Assembly: GCF_001649575.2 (NCBI RefSeq) | Contig: NC_051434.1 | Coordinates: 5,101,460-5,165,459 of the forward strand | Direction: 5' to 3' | Length of the DNA stretch: 64,000 bases | DNA from: Kryptolebias marmoratus | Taxonomy: Eukaryota; Chordata; Actinopteri; Cyprinodontiformes; Rivulidae | In this document: positions 34,893 through 47,895 of the stretch, piece after piece | How positions within the stretch are numbered: the first letter of the stretch is position 1 | How the letters are laid out: the number at the start of each line of letters is the position of its first letter | Notes under the pieces: model-generated | Database searches by the model: none | What the model was told of the DNA's origin: nothing | What the model saw: the letters and a program-made list of their open reading frames with translations, nothing else | Made by a program: the position numbers and the translations under genes

Positions 34893-37800
34893 CTAAAGTT
34901 CTTCTCTCTTTGAGGAGATGCCGTTTCCTTCTTCCTCGTCCTCAAGTTTCACCACCACCTGGGGGGGAACGGAGCAGGAGGAGGCAGGAGCAGTGGAGGA
35001 GGAGGAGGAAGGAGGCGAGCTGACATTCAGATCGACGGGCATCAGCATTATCTCCACCTCGCCCTGCTCCTCCTGCAGCGTGGGCAGGGGGAGAGGAGGC
35101 GAGTGGAGCTGCGCTGCCTGTGGAGCAGCCGTGCTGTTGTTGTTGTTCGGCCGCGGAGCTTTCTGGATCACCTCCACCATGGGGGTCCGACTTGACGAGG
35201 CCAGCTCCCAGCCGGGGTTCCCGGGACTCTGGAACACCAGGAGCGGCCTGCTGTGGTGGTCCAGCTCAGCCGTCCCGCCCGTCTGACACTGCACCACCAC
35301 CCCGCGGTGCTCCAGCAGCCGATGAGCCGGGTCTGACACCGCCGGCAGCTGGCTCAGGACCAGCCCCGACGGCTCCTGGATCACCAGCTCCACCACAGGC
35401 TGCGAGGAGGACGAGGAGGAAGACGCCTTCTGGATGACGCCGCCGGTGATGGAGGTGATGATTGGAGGCTGAGAGGGAGCAGGAGGAGGCTGAGGAGGAA
35501 GATTGACAGGAGGAGCAGGAAGTGAGTCCTCTGGACGAGGTTTTCTTGGTCGTCCTCGTTTCCGTTTCACCGGAGACGTGCTGACAGCAGAGGCAGGACC
35601 GCCACCTGACGTCTCCCCCTCCAGGGGGCGCTTGGCGGCGGCCCCTCGAGCTTTTTGGACCACAGAGGTGGGAGCCGCCACCGTGTGCTGCTGCTGCTGA
35701 AGAGGAAGAGGAGCAGGCGGAGCAACTTTGTCCCTCTCAAAGGACAGACAGCTCTGAGGAAGGAACATCACGGGGACAGGCCCGCCCTGCTGCTGGGGCA
35801 GCGTTGCCATGGCAATGACCTTCACCCCACCGCTGCCGGCAGCGGGGTGAAGGTCAGCGGAGCCTCCGTGTCCAGAGGGCCCTCCAACACCGGAGGCATC
35901 TTTGGGAGCCTGCGAGGGCAGAGACGAGTGGACAGAGAGGCTCTTCTCAGGGACGCAGCTGCGAGGGAGGATTCTGGGTAACTGCTTCATGAACGCCTCC
36001 ACCTGCAGCACAGATAGAAGTTTGAAGAAGTTACAACCAGGCATTCTGCTCCATTTGGGCCGAAAAACAGTGAAATATATTTATTTGCTTCATTCTGTAG
36101 ATAAAAAGGCTCAGAGGTCATCCAACAAAGAAACCTCCAGTTTGTTGGTGCCAAAGAATTCCCTCCTGCTGTCGTTTGTGTTCTGATTCAAACCTCACAG
36201 TTCTCAGATCTGCTGCCTTTGGTCGTTTCTCTCCACACGGCAGCACCTCAGTTACTGTGAACAGATCGTTTGAGCATTGACCTACCGCTGGACGCAGAGA
36301 CGAGGAAGAGGTAGAGGAAGGAGGCGGAGCGTCTGCTGCGGAAGGTTTGGCTGCTGCTGCCGACTTGTCTCCAGACGGAAGCTTCTGTGAGGACGAGGAC
36401 AAGGACAAGTCTCCCAGATCCTTCTGCAGGCAGAGACAAACAGGAAGCAGGTGAGCAGCAGGACAGACGGATCAGTAAGATCAGTGATGGACTGGCGTCA
36501 GACCTTCTGCTCCGCAGCTCCGTCTCCATCAGCCTTAGAGACCCCAGGAGTTTTCTTGATGACCTTATGGGTTTTAGCCGGACCTCCTGCAGACAAACAG
36601 CAGAAGCAGAGACTATAACATCTGTTTTAATTACAGTGAGAATTATAGTCTTTATTATTGCCTGATAAATTATTCTAACTCATACAAATCAATCTGTCAT
36701 AAGTCAAGGTTTTCATTCTGGACTTTTCAGGTTTCAGATCATTCATTCATCAAATTTTTTAATCTGTATTTTTCGTGCAGCGTCGCAGGGAGCTGGAGCC
36801 TTTCTCCAGCAGCCATGAGAGGCAGGTTTCATTTCAATTTTCATTGATTTCATGTTGATAATATTACCATTCAAGCTGTATGATTTGTTTTTGAGTGTTA
36901 CTTTTATTTGTGTAGAACAGATCGAATCACAGTAATCTTTGAGTGTAATTTCATAGTTAACTGGTAAATTTACTCTTCTTATTCTTCTTTGAGAACTGGT
37001 ATAACACATTTTTTACTCAACTATTAATAAATGATTGCATTAGTGCCCATTTGGAATACATGTTCGACACAACAGTAACAGGTATTTGTATTTTCTGCTT
37101 GTTGTAAATGTTTAAAATACTTTTAAAGCTAATAAAAGTATCCTAAACGACCGAATATGTCCCCATTTTACAAAATGTTGACACTTTTCTTAGAGTCTAA
37201 AATGAAAGTTTTCCAATTGGGAAAAAATATTAAGAAGAAATTTATTCTTCAACTGAAAGCAAACACAGTGGTTAATTTATTTTAGTTAAATAAACTGTGT
37301 AGCTGCAAAATAAGGTTGATGTTAAAAAGATAAGGAAAGTTTTGATTTCCCATATTTGAGGTGCATTGAATGTTTTGCACATTTTTTTAGCTTTAAGCTG
37401 GAGAAAATCAAGAGCTGTTTTTCCAATTTATTTTTTTAGTTTTGCAACTCAGAAACCTGAAAAAACTCTTTTCCTCAGATGTTCCTTTTAAAATAACTTA
37501 AACTGATATGGCTGCACAATCTCCAAACACGATTCTGCCTCTTCGTTACAAAGATTTTACCTCTTCATAACAAGGATTTTATCCTTTTTGTAACGAGGAT
37601 TTACGTCTTCGTTACGAGGATTTTGCCTCTCCATAACGAGGATTTTGCCTCATTAAAGTCTGTTACTTTCCCAGAAAACGGCTGGAAGAGGCGACAGACC
37701 TGCGAGGGCAGCAGACGTCACCAGCTCGGCCTGGCTGCAGCGAGGGTTGACGATGTGCTCCTGGATCAGGTAGCGAGCGATCTCCACCACCGTGTCGAAG

Positions 37801-40330
37801 GAGCGCTTCAAGATCTTCTGCGCCCAATCACAGATCAGCTCACACGCCGCCTCCGTCACTTCCTGTTTGTAGGTCTGGACCAGCTCGGTCAGCTCCGACT
37901 GCAGACAGAGAGGAAGAAAAGGAGGCAGGAGCTCACTGAATGTTTCTGACGAGAGAACGTCACATTTTGTAGGAAGTGTGTTAAAATCAACTTCCTCTTC
38001 CTCTTCCTCTTCTTCCTCTTCTTCCTCTTCCCAATCCATCATCAGCTGCAGCGTAAACAACCTGTACTTCTTTTTTAATCTTAAAGCTTTTATTTTTTCA
38101 GTGAAATCCTGTTCTATATGGTGAACAGACCAAAAATGCTGCATTAAAAATAAAATTTTTATTATTATTTAGGAAAAGCAAAGCTAAATCTCAAGCTTGA
38201 GCATTTATTTATTTATAAATTACTGAATAAAGTAAAAATCTCTGGATAGCTGGGTGTACGAATGAACATTTCTGAGGTTTCTAAAGCCTCTTGCAGTTTA
38301 AATAAGAGGCAGTACTTCTACAAGAAGGAGTAGAAGTACCGCGAGGAGTATTTGCTGTAGTAGAAAATCACTGATAGAATTCAGTAATAGAGTAACAGAG
38401 TATGTGGGACGGTACCGGGTCGTTCTTTAGGTCCAGGTTGGGCAGAAGAGGCATGTTAAGAACGGTCTTCCTCCTGATGCCGCTGTAGCAGTACGTATCA
38501 CACAAACAGGTTAAGGAATCCAACCTGCAACCGACGGGCTCCACATTTACAAACATTGTGAGGTTAAAAGCCGATTTTAAAGGGTTAAATTAGGTGTCAG
38601 TTGGAAATATAAAGAGGCACAAATTATTGATGCAGTAAAGCTTCAGCTGTGTCTCTTTTTAAGCTACTGTGTGTTGATTAGTGTGATCATTTATGTAACA
38701 TAAATAAAAAACATAGTAAGTTGAGTTTTAAGTTTAAAAATGATCAGAACTTTATATTTAAAGGCATTTTTAACTAGAAACAGTAAAACCTTAAACAGAA
38801 AACATCTAAATATCAGTAGGAGCAGCAGACAAACAGCTTTCGTCAGAACTTAAAGGATATTTGGACTGTCCTCTGCCCCCGAGTCGTCTCGCCTTGATGT
38901 TTGGGAAAATGTCTCTGATGATCTTCCCAAAGTTGGCGGCGCTCAGAGGACGATGCTGCAGGTTCTCACAGTATCTCCTGCAGGTCAAAGGTTATGAATT
39001 AATAATAATTATTAGAATCTGTTAAAGTTAAATGTGTGTCTTTCTGGGTTTTCTCACTTGTACGTCTCGTAGACGTCCTGTTTGGGCAGACAGGTGTCTG
39101 AATGCTCCTCCAGGTGACTCCGGATCCAGTTACAGGTGTGAAGCTGGTCGGCCGTGTTGAACGAACTGGAGTCACCGCCACTGGTCCAGAAACAAGACAA
39201 AACGCTGCTTTAAAATTATACAGGTGTGCAGGTCAGAACATATACTGACATTTTTATTTCCAAGGTCATAAATAGATTTTAAAAACAACAACAAACTGGA
39301 GTTCAATCTTTAAACATCTAATAAGAAAGTCCTGAAGTCACAGATTTTAATTCATTTTAATAATAATATGACGTCAGAGCGTTCTTTAATAATGACTCTG
39401 TTTAGTAAACATTAATATCTTTGTAATTAGCTACAAACTGTCTGAAACAACAGTCCTCCTCATACGCATGAAGTCAACAACGAGACTTTATTTACAATAA
39501 ACAAGTCGGACCTTTTGTCTCCACAGCTGGGCCCCGAGGGCAGCTGGAGGTACAGGTACAGCTTGTCATTGTCAGAGAAACGCTGAACGTCTTGCTGTTG
39601 AAGCAGAACAAAGACAGAAATGAGAAAATATCATTAAACTCTGAAAAATTCAACAGGTTTTCTTTGAAGCAAACTTTAAAGTTCGGAGTAACGTTTTTAC
39701 CAGGATCTGATCCACTTTGGTCTGAACATTTTTACTGCAAGACAGAGAAAAACACCAATCAGAAACCAGCTCATAATCATCCCGACTTCAGCAGCTTTAA
39801 GTGCGTTTCCAACATTTTAGAAACCAATCAAATGTTTTAAGAAGAAGAGGAATAAATCTTCTGTTTTGTAAAACATAATAGGTAAAAAAAAAAATAGAAA
39901 CTTTTGCTAATGGACAAAAAAACCTGCTCTTTCTGCAAGTTATTTGGTTAAATATTATGAAGCAAATTTTAACAAACTCATTTTAAATTGATCTGACCAG
40001 ACGTGACAGAAAATGTTTGAATGAAAGTGAAACATTTGTGTTTTGTCAACAAATAAACGATATTTTCCTGCCACTGAAAGGGACACATAAGGAACTTTTT
40101 CACTTAAATCTGCTCCATCAAAACAAAAACAGGCGACTTCTCTGAAATGAAAGTAAACATTTGGTGATAAACTTTAAAAACCCTCTGAGCGGCGTTGGTT
40201 TTACTCACGAGATGTTGCTCTTTAGTTTCTGCAGCAGCATGCTGGGCTCCGTGTCGCCCTCTGCTGCTTCCAGACCGCCCTTCGCCTGCTGGGAGGCTTC
40301 GGCCCGCTGGTGGCGCTGGTCCTCCGACAT
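34893..40330 (-). CDS. rfx5: Regulatory factor X5, MHC class II X-box binding
   Basis: Large subunit of the RFX complex (with RFXAP and RFXANK), which binds the X box of MHC class II promoters. Coding exons in reading order: 40330-40209, 39734-39701, 39594-39512, 39180-39058, 38977-38861, 38494-38416, 37898-37700, 36586-36504, 36423-36286, 36002-34893; 695 residues (human about 616). Conserved features: oligomerisation segment with [16 protein letters not shown]; winged-helix RFX domain about residues 92-169 ([54 protein letters not shown]); PLLPNL at 175-180, a PxLPxL motif of the kind bound by RFXANK/ANKRA2 ankyrin repeats; AT-hook KRKRGRPRK at 472-480. The C-terminal half is Pro/Ser/Gln-rich, as expected of an activator. 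The intron between exons 5 and 6 is AT-AC. A 7-codon upstream ORF precedes the start. Confidence 0.95.
35819..35853. repeat. Near-perfect inverted repeat within rfx5 coding sequence
   Basis: The left arm (35819-35837) and right arm (35838-35853) are reverse complements except for three extra bases in the left arm. The centre is GCTGCCGGCAGC. It encodes part of the Gly/Ala-rich segment around [11 protein letters not shown] of rfx5 and could form a stable hairpin. Confidence 0.85.
37538..37650. repeat. 22-base minisatellite in an rfx5 intron
   Basis: About five copies of a 21 to 23-base unit of the form CTCTTCRTAACGAGGATTTTGC. They lie just beyond the 5' splice site of the exon ending at 37700, within the 1.1-kb intron 36587-37699, which otherwise shows nothing recognised. 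Confidence 0.85.
38495..38860 (-). other. rfx5: U12-type AT-AC intron of rfx5
   Basis: On the minus strand the exon ends TCCAA and the intron begins ATATCCTTTAA, the U12 5' splice-site consensus. Near its end is TTCCTTAAC, the U12 branch-point consensus, and 16 bases after the branch A the intron ends in AC (TGATAC|GTACTGC). Joining there gives [12 protein letters not shown], matching vertebrate RFX5, in phase. No GT donor nearby restores this sequence. Confidence 0.88.
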
Positions 40331-40339
40331 CTGGACCAA

Positions 40340-40363
40340 CTAACCCGTGTTAAGAACCACCAT
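40340..40363 (-). CDS. Seven-codon upstream ORF before rfx5
   Basis: An ATG at 40363, immediately after a consensus acceptor (GTCCACAG), opens a seven-codon frame ending in TAG at 40340, nine bases before the rfx5 start codon. It could reduce rfx5 initiation if this exon is in the mature 5' leader. The peptide itself is unlikely to matter. Confidence 0.45.
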   Translation of the reverse strand: MVVLNTG

Positions 40364-41299
40364 CTGTGGACAAACAGACAGAAATCCTCATCAGATAAAC
40401 TAAGGAAGACAAACAGCTTACTTTTTAGGCCTAAATTTAAAACGTCTGACATCAGTTTAGATGCTGAAGTGAATTAACAGCAATAAAATGTGTATTGTTG
40501 TATTCTCTTTACAGAAAAACTGACTAATTTAGCTGTAAAGATGAATCAAAAAGTCCAAATCAGCTGTGGCAAAATAACAAACTCCAGCCTTCAAACCAAA
40601 CGTTCGATGACAGAACAGCCGTGTTTATTGTTTTTATACAGATTTCTACAAAAGCAGTCAATTTAAATCCCACAAAAACAGATTACTGAGTTAATCTGCA
40701 GAGTCCAGGAGCTAAAGAGCACAAAACACAGCAGAACAAACCTATGATGTGACAAATATGCTACAGAAATAATGAAATAAAAACAGATTATTCATTAGGA
40801 CGCCTCTAACTACATGCACGAAGTAAAGAACTGAGAAATTAAGAAGCTGTATAGGACGACTTCAAACAGAAAATTCAACATTTCTGAACATCCTCAAGAC
40901 AATTTAAACATCACGAAGAAAAGAAATCACAAAGTAGGAAACAAAATCTCACTTAGCTGTGACCAAAAATTAAAGATTTGTCAGCAGATTTACCTACAGG
41001 GCTGAAAATATGTCGACGAGGATGTCCACAGAGACAAGAAGTCCAACAACTTTAATGTGTTCATACATATTAGTGCTAAAAGCTCAATCACGTGAGTCCA
41101 TCTTGTTTACACTGAGTGCATACCCGCATTTTAGACACATGTTAATATATCAGGAGAACTACAGGAGTAAATTCTTTCAAACTGCACAGTTCGACGTGGT
41201 TCATGATAGCCTGTATTATGTTATATTTTACGGTTTGCAGCAGTGTTTTTGAAACGATTAAACAAAAAGAAAAGAGCCTCTGGGTTTGCCTGGAGAGTC

Positions 41300-41900
41300 A
41301 GAGCTCGAGATGATGTGATTGTTTGGTGTCTGGTGTGAACCCAAACACCGGTTCCGCCCCGGCAGGCTGAAAAAAGGCCCGCGGGCTGTGGGTAGTAGCG
41401 ACATGTGTTGGCTGTCAGGGCGCCGTGAAAAGCAAAACTCCTCCAACCAGAACGGGGCGGACTGTTTCTGGGGAGGGGGGGTTGAGACGCAGCCTGCCGC
41501 CGGCCGGAGCCCCTCCTTGCGGCCGCTGGCTCGAGCTGAGCGTGTCGGTGCGGCGGCGGAGGAGCTCCCATGTCAGCTCTGACTGCCGTGTTTACAGCGG
41601 GCGTAGCGCCGGTGGTCATGTGCCTGCCATTTACTACACAACACACACACACACAAACACACCCCGGCGCAGCTCTGCGCGGCACCCGCCGAGCTAGCTG
41701 GCTAACGGACGACACCTGTCGCCCCCCTGCGAAAGTTACTGACAAAAGCGGCGTCGCTCGCCGGCGGGGGTTCGTTCGCGGTCGAATCCCGACAGCCGTT
41801 TAGAAAGAAAGCCGTATGAGAACCGTAAACAAGCGTTCGTCACAAAGGAAGAACCGCGCTAACGGCTAACGCTGACAGCTGCTCGGCTAGCTTGTGGTTC
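41300..41900 (-). promoter_or_regulatory. rfx5: CpG-rich island, probable rfx5 promoter and 5' leader
   Basis: Strongly CpG- and GC-rich sequence (for example GGCGGAC, CGGCCGGAGC, GTCGCTCGCCGGCGG) upstream of the first rfx5 coding exon. It includes (CA)n at about 41638-41660. A 174-codon minus-strand frame runs through it but has no recognisable protein, so I treat it as leader or promoter. The interval 40364-41300 is AT-rich intron. Confidence 0.5.
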
Positions 41901-43418
41901 TTGCTAACTGCAGAAAGGAGCCTCATCAATCGGGCTTCTACGAGTTGTATTTTAATTCCAAAATGACTCCAGATAATAGTTAGTTAATTCTCTTATTAAT
42001 GTATGATCGACTGGGTGAGTCACATTGAAGTATTTATTTTAAAAAAGAAAAAGTAAGTACCTGAGCCAGGATACAGCAAAAATCCCCTTTCAGATTTTTT
42101 TGTGATTGGACGACTTGGCTATGTCTGCCTGACTACAAAGCCAACGTCGATTGCGATTGGTCAGCTGTCAAAACTCTACTAGGATACCGACAGAAGGCGA
42201 GATCCCATTGGCTGAGCAGAAATATTATTTCCGCAAAGATTATTCTGATTGGACGCCATTTCCTGGTCTGCCCAGTTACAAAACAGATGAATTTATCTCA
42301 CAAAATCTGCCTAGCAACAGCAGTCTGTTTAGATACGGAAAGCACAAAGACTTCAAACAAGTGTCGATATTACATTCAATACATATCTACACCATTCATG
42401 AAGTGTATATACAACTTAAAAGTAATTTATTTAGAACTTGCTTTAAATGTGAGCATTATAGTGAAATGATTCTTTAAGCTTTTTATATTTAAAATGTGAT
42501 GTTATTTCTTTAAGTGTATTTCGGTTGTTTATTGAGCCATGATCTATGAAATGTTCAAACATTAAAGATACTCATCACAAAATAGGAAATCAAACATAAA
42601 AAGAGGTGAACTTGAACTATATAAAATGGTGCAGTTTAAAACATTTAACTCCAGTTGTTTTCCAGATAAATTAAATAAATTCTAAAATGCTGGTCCGCAT
42701 TGAATGTAAACAAAGCACTCAGCTAAATCCCCTGAAGACCATGTGGAAGCTTGAGTCACGTGACTGATCTACATTAGGCTGGACATAATCTGTGTAGGTA
42801 AATATGTCCAATAAGTTCGACCTGTTTTCGGTCATTTTGTCTCCTTTAGGTAAACAAAGATGGAAGTGGACGCCAAATCTTAGAAACAAAACAAGCATCA
42901 AATATTTTAGTTTTACTTCAGAACTTGTCTGTAAATACTGCTGGTAAAGTCTTTTATGAGCTGTGTTTCAGCTGAGGTTGTCTTTACATCATTTCAAGAG
43001 CAAATAAACACCATTTTTAATTTTTTTCCCCTCAGCTTTTTATATATAACACCTCAGTGTCACAAGTGGGTGGATGACGTGCTCGCAATCTGCAACTTAA
43101 CCACCAGATGGCACCCAGTTGTTACATGTTTAATAATTAATCTTCCAAAGAAGCCTGTGGGTGAAACAACTGGAAGTTCTCATGTTTATTGCACTTTTCT
43201 GTTATTTTTTCCACTGACGCTGGCACTCTAAAAACATACATTGAGATGAAAAACTCAAAGAACCATCACACAACACAAATAAATCCAGAAAAAACCCCAA
43301 CAAGTTTTAATTACCACATTTATTTTCCATTATACAAAAGTGACCATAAACAGAAAGAAACTAAACTGGGACAGAAGATGCAGGTGAGCCGCTGGTTGTT
43401 TTCAACTGAAGCTTGTAT
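41901..43418. other. Intergenic region between rfx5 promoter and psmb4 3' end
   Basis: No coding exon or known repeat recognised. Minus-strand AATAAA at 43319-43324 lies about 100 bases beyond the psmb4 stop and is the likely psmb4 polyadenylation signal. Confidence 0.5.
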
Positions 43419-46400
43419 TTATTCAAACCCGCTGCAAGAAAAACAGGAAATAAATAAAAGTTAATGCAGAACATTTTACTGTGATCCTTATGTCAAACAA
43501 TGTTTTTTATGACCAACAAAAAAGTCTGGACCTCACCTGATCAAATGAGCGATGTCCCAGTTAGTTTCTGAGGACAGAGGACCAATGATCTCCACCCCTT
43601 CCTCTGTTACTACGGCAATCTCGTGCTGAGATAAAAACACATAATTATAAGAACTTAGAGGTGATCAGTTCATCTTTTCTTATTCAACTAACACATCAGG
43701 AGAAAACACAGCAAACACAAGATAATATGTGCAGCTTAAAGTACCCAAAAATTAGATCTGGGATCAGCTGAAGGGAAGTGAACTCACCCTGTTGTAGGAG
43801 CGAGCGTCTCTGTAGTACAACACTTTGAGGCAGCGCTCCACCAGCTCCCGAGCCTCCTGTTTGTTGATCTCCGCCTTGTTCTCAATCACCTCCCTCATCA
43901 GTGGCTATAACACACAAACACACACACAGCAGCTTTATTTACAAGTTTAAACACAGAGTTTTAATGTTTGAACATGTCACAGAGAGATTCTACTCTAAAA
44001 CTGATCTAATGAGTGAAACTGAATATCTGAAGTCAACACATTTAGTGATTTCACTCTTGTCTCTAAACCTAATACATATATGATTATGGATTTGTGTTAA
44101 ATCTGTTAGCATCACACACTGATAGAGAAAATAAAAAGCCAATAATGGGCTAAAGCTTGTTTAGCTTCCAAGCTGGAACTCACCTGAGCCAGGTAAGCTC
44201 CAAACCCAGTGGCCACCGTGGGAGCCTCATAAGCTACGCCCAGCTTGTCCACATAACCTAAGAAACTAGAGACCAAACATTTATAGTTATTTTATATCTC
44301 ACAAAACAGGTGAGAGAAGTTGCTGGTTCAGTGAAACATTTTGAAGGAATCTGTTTCGAATGTGAGCAAAGCAGCCCCTCCAGGACCGTCGCCGCTTCAA
44401 AATGTCTGATTTTGCAGCAGCTTTTCCACATAACTGTGATGTTTTTTAGCTTTATTTTTTTCCCAACATGCCAAGAACAAATTAATTTACAAACTTTACC
44501 ACACGACTGATATAAAAAAGCAATGCTGAGGTCAAAATGTAATGAAAAAAAGAGAATCTGCTGAACGTGATGAAATACAGGCTCTGTGTGAACCAGCTGG
44601 TGATCACTGATAGTTTTATGTCACTGTTATGTTGTCAGCTATTAATGATCAAATTCATGCTGCGAGATTTGATGACAAATGTGATTTTCTGTCTCAGGAC
44701 ATGTTTTAATCCTGCAAGCTCAGATTCCAGGAAGGGAAAATGGGCAGGAGGTTAGTTAGATTTCCCAGACTGAGCACAATTCGCAGGAATTGGTCGAATA
44801 GCTGAGATCACAACTTCTTTGAGGGACTGGTAAACACTGAGCTGGATGACTTGGGTACCACACAGGCTTCCACTCTTCACTCCCTGCCTTATGTTCTGTA
44901 GTCTGCCAGCAGAAACTCTCCGAGTGACATAACAGCAAAACGTCTAACCGTTTTCCCCTTTTCCAACCAGCACATCTTACCTCTCCCCGTTATAGAAACC
45001 TCCGATGACAACAGTGTTCCACAGAGGATTCATCCGGCTGCGACGGTTGTACATCACTCTGGTCAGCCAGGAGTGGATAGCCTTAGGACTGTAGCTGTGG
45101 CCATCACCAAGCAGCTCTTCATCGATCCTAACAGGAAAACAACAATGTTTACAGAACCACGTTACACAGAGTCACACAGAGGCAGCAGGCTGTGCTTCTG
45201 ATCAGCAGCTTACACCATCTGTTCGATGACTTGTTTCAGGTACTGGTAGTCGGCGTAGTCGCCCGACGCCCCCAGGATTGTGTTGTCGTTCACCTGCGGC
45301 ACAAACACAGATTAAACAGGTTTTCACTTTTGTTTTGTTTTTTTAAGACATGCCAGCTGGTGTTTTTGCTAACTGTGGCCATCACCTTCATGAGGCGAGA
45401 AATGTTTCTGAACCGAGCCAGAGAGCCGTACGAGCCCAACATGTCGGCTGCGATGACAACACCTCCGTTGAACTTCACACCGAGCACCGATGTTCCGGTT
45501 ACCATCGGGTTCCTGTGGAGAGGAGGAAAAGTTGGTCTTATTACCAATGATCCTTCATTCAAAAAAAAAAAAAGGTTGAACAAAAATAAGTGATTAGTTA
45601 AACACTTAAATGTTTCCGAGTAAAACTGTCTACTATTTTTTTTTCTGCTGTTACCTGAAGGCACAGTTTACAACCAGGCCTGAATCTAACCTGACAGATT
45701 ATTTAGCCATTTTAAGTGAGTTTTTTTTTAGCTATAAAGTCAGAAAGTGCCTCATAATAAAATTTAAACTGGAAGAAAAAAAATCTATGAAAATTATTTT
45801 GTCTCGGTAAAAGTTTTCAGCTGTTTTTATAGGAATCGACACACTTATAGCAATATAAATAAACAAGAAGCTGATTCCAGTTGAGGTGTAACTACATCAA
45901 GATTTACTTGGATCCTCTGAGTTATAAATATTAAAATTAAATTATATGAATAAATTTGTTGTTTGTGTTCTTACTTATAAATCCATTATTTAATGTACCG
46001 AACTCTGTGTAATACAGATTTGAGATGCTGTTCCCCATCTGTATTTTATTAGCACGACATTTAAATAAAGTTTAGTGTGAGTCTTAACATCTGAGCCCGT
46101 AATGTTTCAGTTTCTAGATGGCCTGAAAATCCCTTAGCAATAAAGTGGATTAAAGATATTATTACAGAATTTATTTAAATGTGAGTATCTGGTCTAGAAT
46201 CCAGTTGTAGTTTTGTCTCATAGGAGTTAATTTAAACAGTAAAAACGAAAACAAAAACAAAAGTTTTACTTAGCTAACTTGGCTAACAGTGACCCACAAG
46301 ACAACAAAAAACAAAAACAGAAAAAAATGCAAGTTTTCCTTCATATAATAAATACATAAAATACATCAATAAATTATTAACCAGTCAGCCCTGTCTTTAA

Positions 46401-46695
46401 AGGGGTATAAAACATTTAATTTGATGTGAACTGAGTGATTTTAGCATCGGTTAGCAGCCGGTTCTCCATGATGATACAGCACTGCAGCGGAGCTGAAACC
46501 GAAACCGACGCGGCTGTTCGGGTTTAAACGAAGCTCCGCAGGTTCGGTTCTGACGGGACGGATTACTCACAGCGTGTGTCGAACCGGCCCGCATGATGTG
46601 CCCGGTCCACTGGTGCTGCCGCCGCGGAAAGAGTAAAACTGTCCGGGTTTTGGTCCGTTCTCCCAAAAACTCATCTTCAAACCGCTCGACTCCAT
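43419..46695 (-). CDS. psmb4: Proteasome 20S subunit beta type 4 (beta-7)
   Basis: Non-catalytic beta-ring subunit of the 20S proteasome. Coding exons in reading order: 46695-46571, 45512-45386, 45293-45214, 45127-44981, 44265-44184, 43904-43788, 43625-43537, 43431-43419; 259 residues, close to the human 264. The N-terminal propeptide is GQFYSF-rich; the core begins [14 protein letters not shown] and continues [69 protein letters not shown], ending ISGFE-like SGFE. Only 13 coding bases lie in the last exon. The donor of exon 3 is ATGGT|GTAAGC, chosen because it alone keeps the frame and gives MVIDEELL. A second in-frame Met lies seven codons in (MSFW), so the start is slightly uncertain. Confidence 0.96.
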
Positions 46696-47863
46696 CTTGG
46701 ATTCTATGACGGAAGTGACGACACACTGTGGTTGAACATCTTTATTAACAAAAAAAAACTTGACGCACAACACTGAAATTTTGTACTGAGAAAAGTACAT
46801 AAGAATAATACATCAGTTGTGGTGTTTTATGATAATTATTAAATAAACTTAAAAATAAATAATATGAAAAAGAAAAACGTGGATTAACAGAGGGTAAATG
46901 TGCTGAAGAAAACATTAAAATTATATTTTTAATACAAGCATGCTAACTTTTTATTGCTTTTAAGAAAGTATTGCCAACTTCTGTCAGTTAAAGTATTGTA
47001 TGTCTCAATTTATATAACTTAACTAAACAATAACAAAAAATTTGAGCTATCCATATTACCTCCAAAAAAACACCCAATATATAGTATGTTTTAATCATTG
47101 CAGACTAAATAAAATGGTTTTTGGAGTTTAGATTTTAAGACATTTTCTGCTAAAAGCTACTTTACGATGCTATTTTTTACAAATCTCTGTCATACTTTAC
47201 ACATTTATCTGACAAATGTCGGAATAAAACCTTTAATAGCAACAAGTTTCCACAAACGAGAAGGCAACTAATTCATTTACAAATCCTCTGTCAGTGACCG
47301 CCACCTGCAGGAGTCCATCATGACTTCATTAAACCAAATCAAAATTTAAATTTCCTTCACTGGAGAAAAATAATCTCACAGATTTGCTATTTCATGTTGT
47401 TACTCTGACGCTGGCATTTTGAAATGCTGGAAACATGCAAATTATTCACAACTGCTTTTGTGAATGTTACATTAAACACATAAAGTTTAAATTCTCAGTA
47501 TGTCTTATTCAGATTCTTATTTTCAAGTTATAGTGTCTACTCCTGAAAATCATCTTTGCAGCAGATTATCAGACTTATAGAAAGAATTGATAAACAGTTT
47601 CAGTTCTGTTTGGGGCTCTTTCAAGGAAATTGTTGCTCAACCCTGCTGTAGTCTTTGTGTTTGAACGTTGGTGTCTACGGTGTGTTTATAAGTTGAACAA
47701 GTAGCTCAACAAACGAAACTAAAGGCCGTATCACAAAGATGCAGCTTCCAGGGTTATTTACAGCTTTAACATGCACACTTAGGAGTTTATTATTGCTGCT
47801 TTGGGCTGTAAAGCTTCAAAACAAAAACAAGCTGTCAAACTGCTCAGGTCAGCTGTGAGACTG

Positions 47864-47895
<32 letters not shown>

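Noticed and set aside
34893..36044. Start of a separate protein at the ATG 36044
   Set aside because: That ATG lies in intron sequence just upstream of the acceptor; the frame is the last rfx5 exon beginning at 36002.
41221..41745. 174-codon minus-strand ORF in the CpG island upstream of rfx5
   Set aside because: Composition (CVCVCC from (CA)n, Pro/Arg runs) reflects GC-rich leader sequence and a microsatellite. No domain is recognisable.
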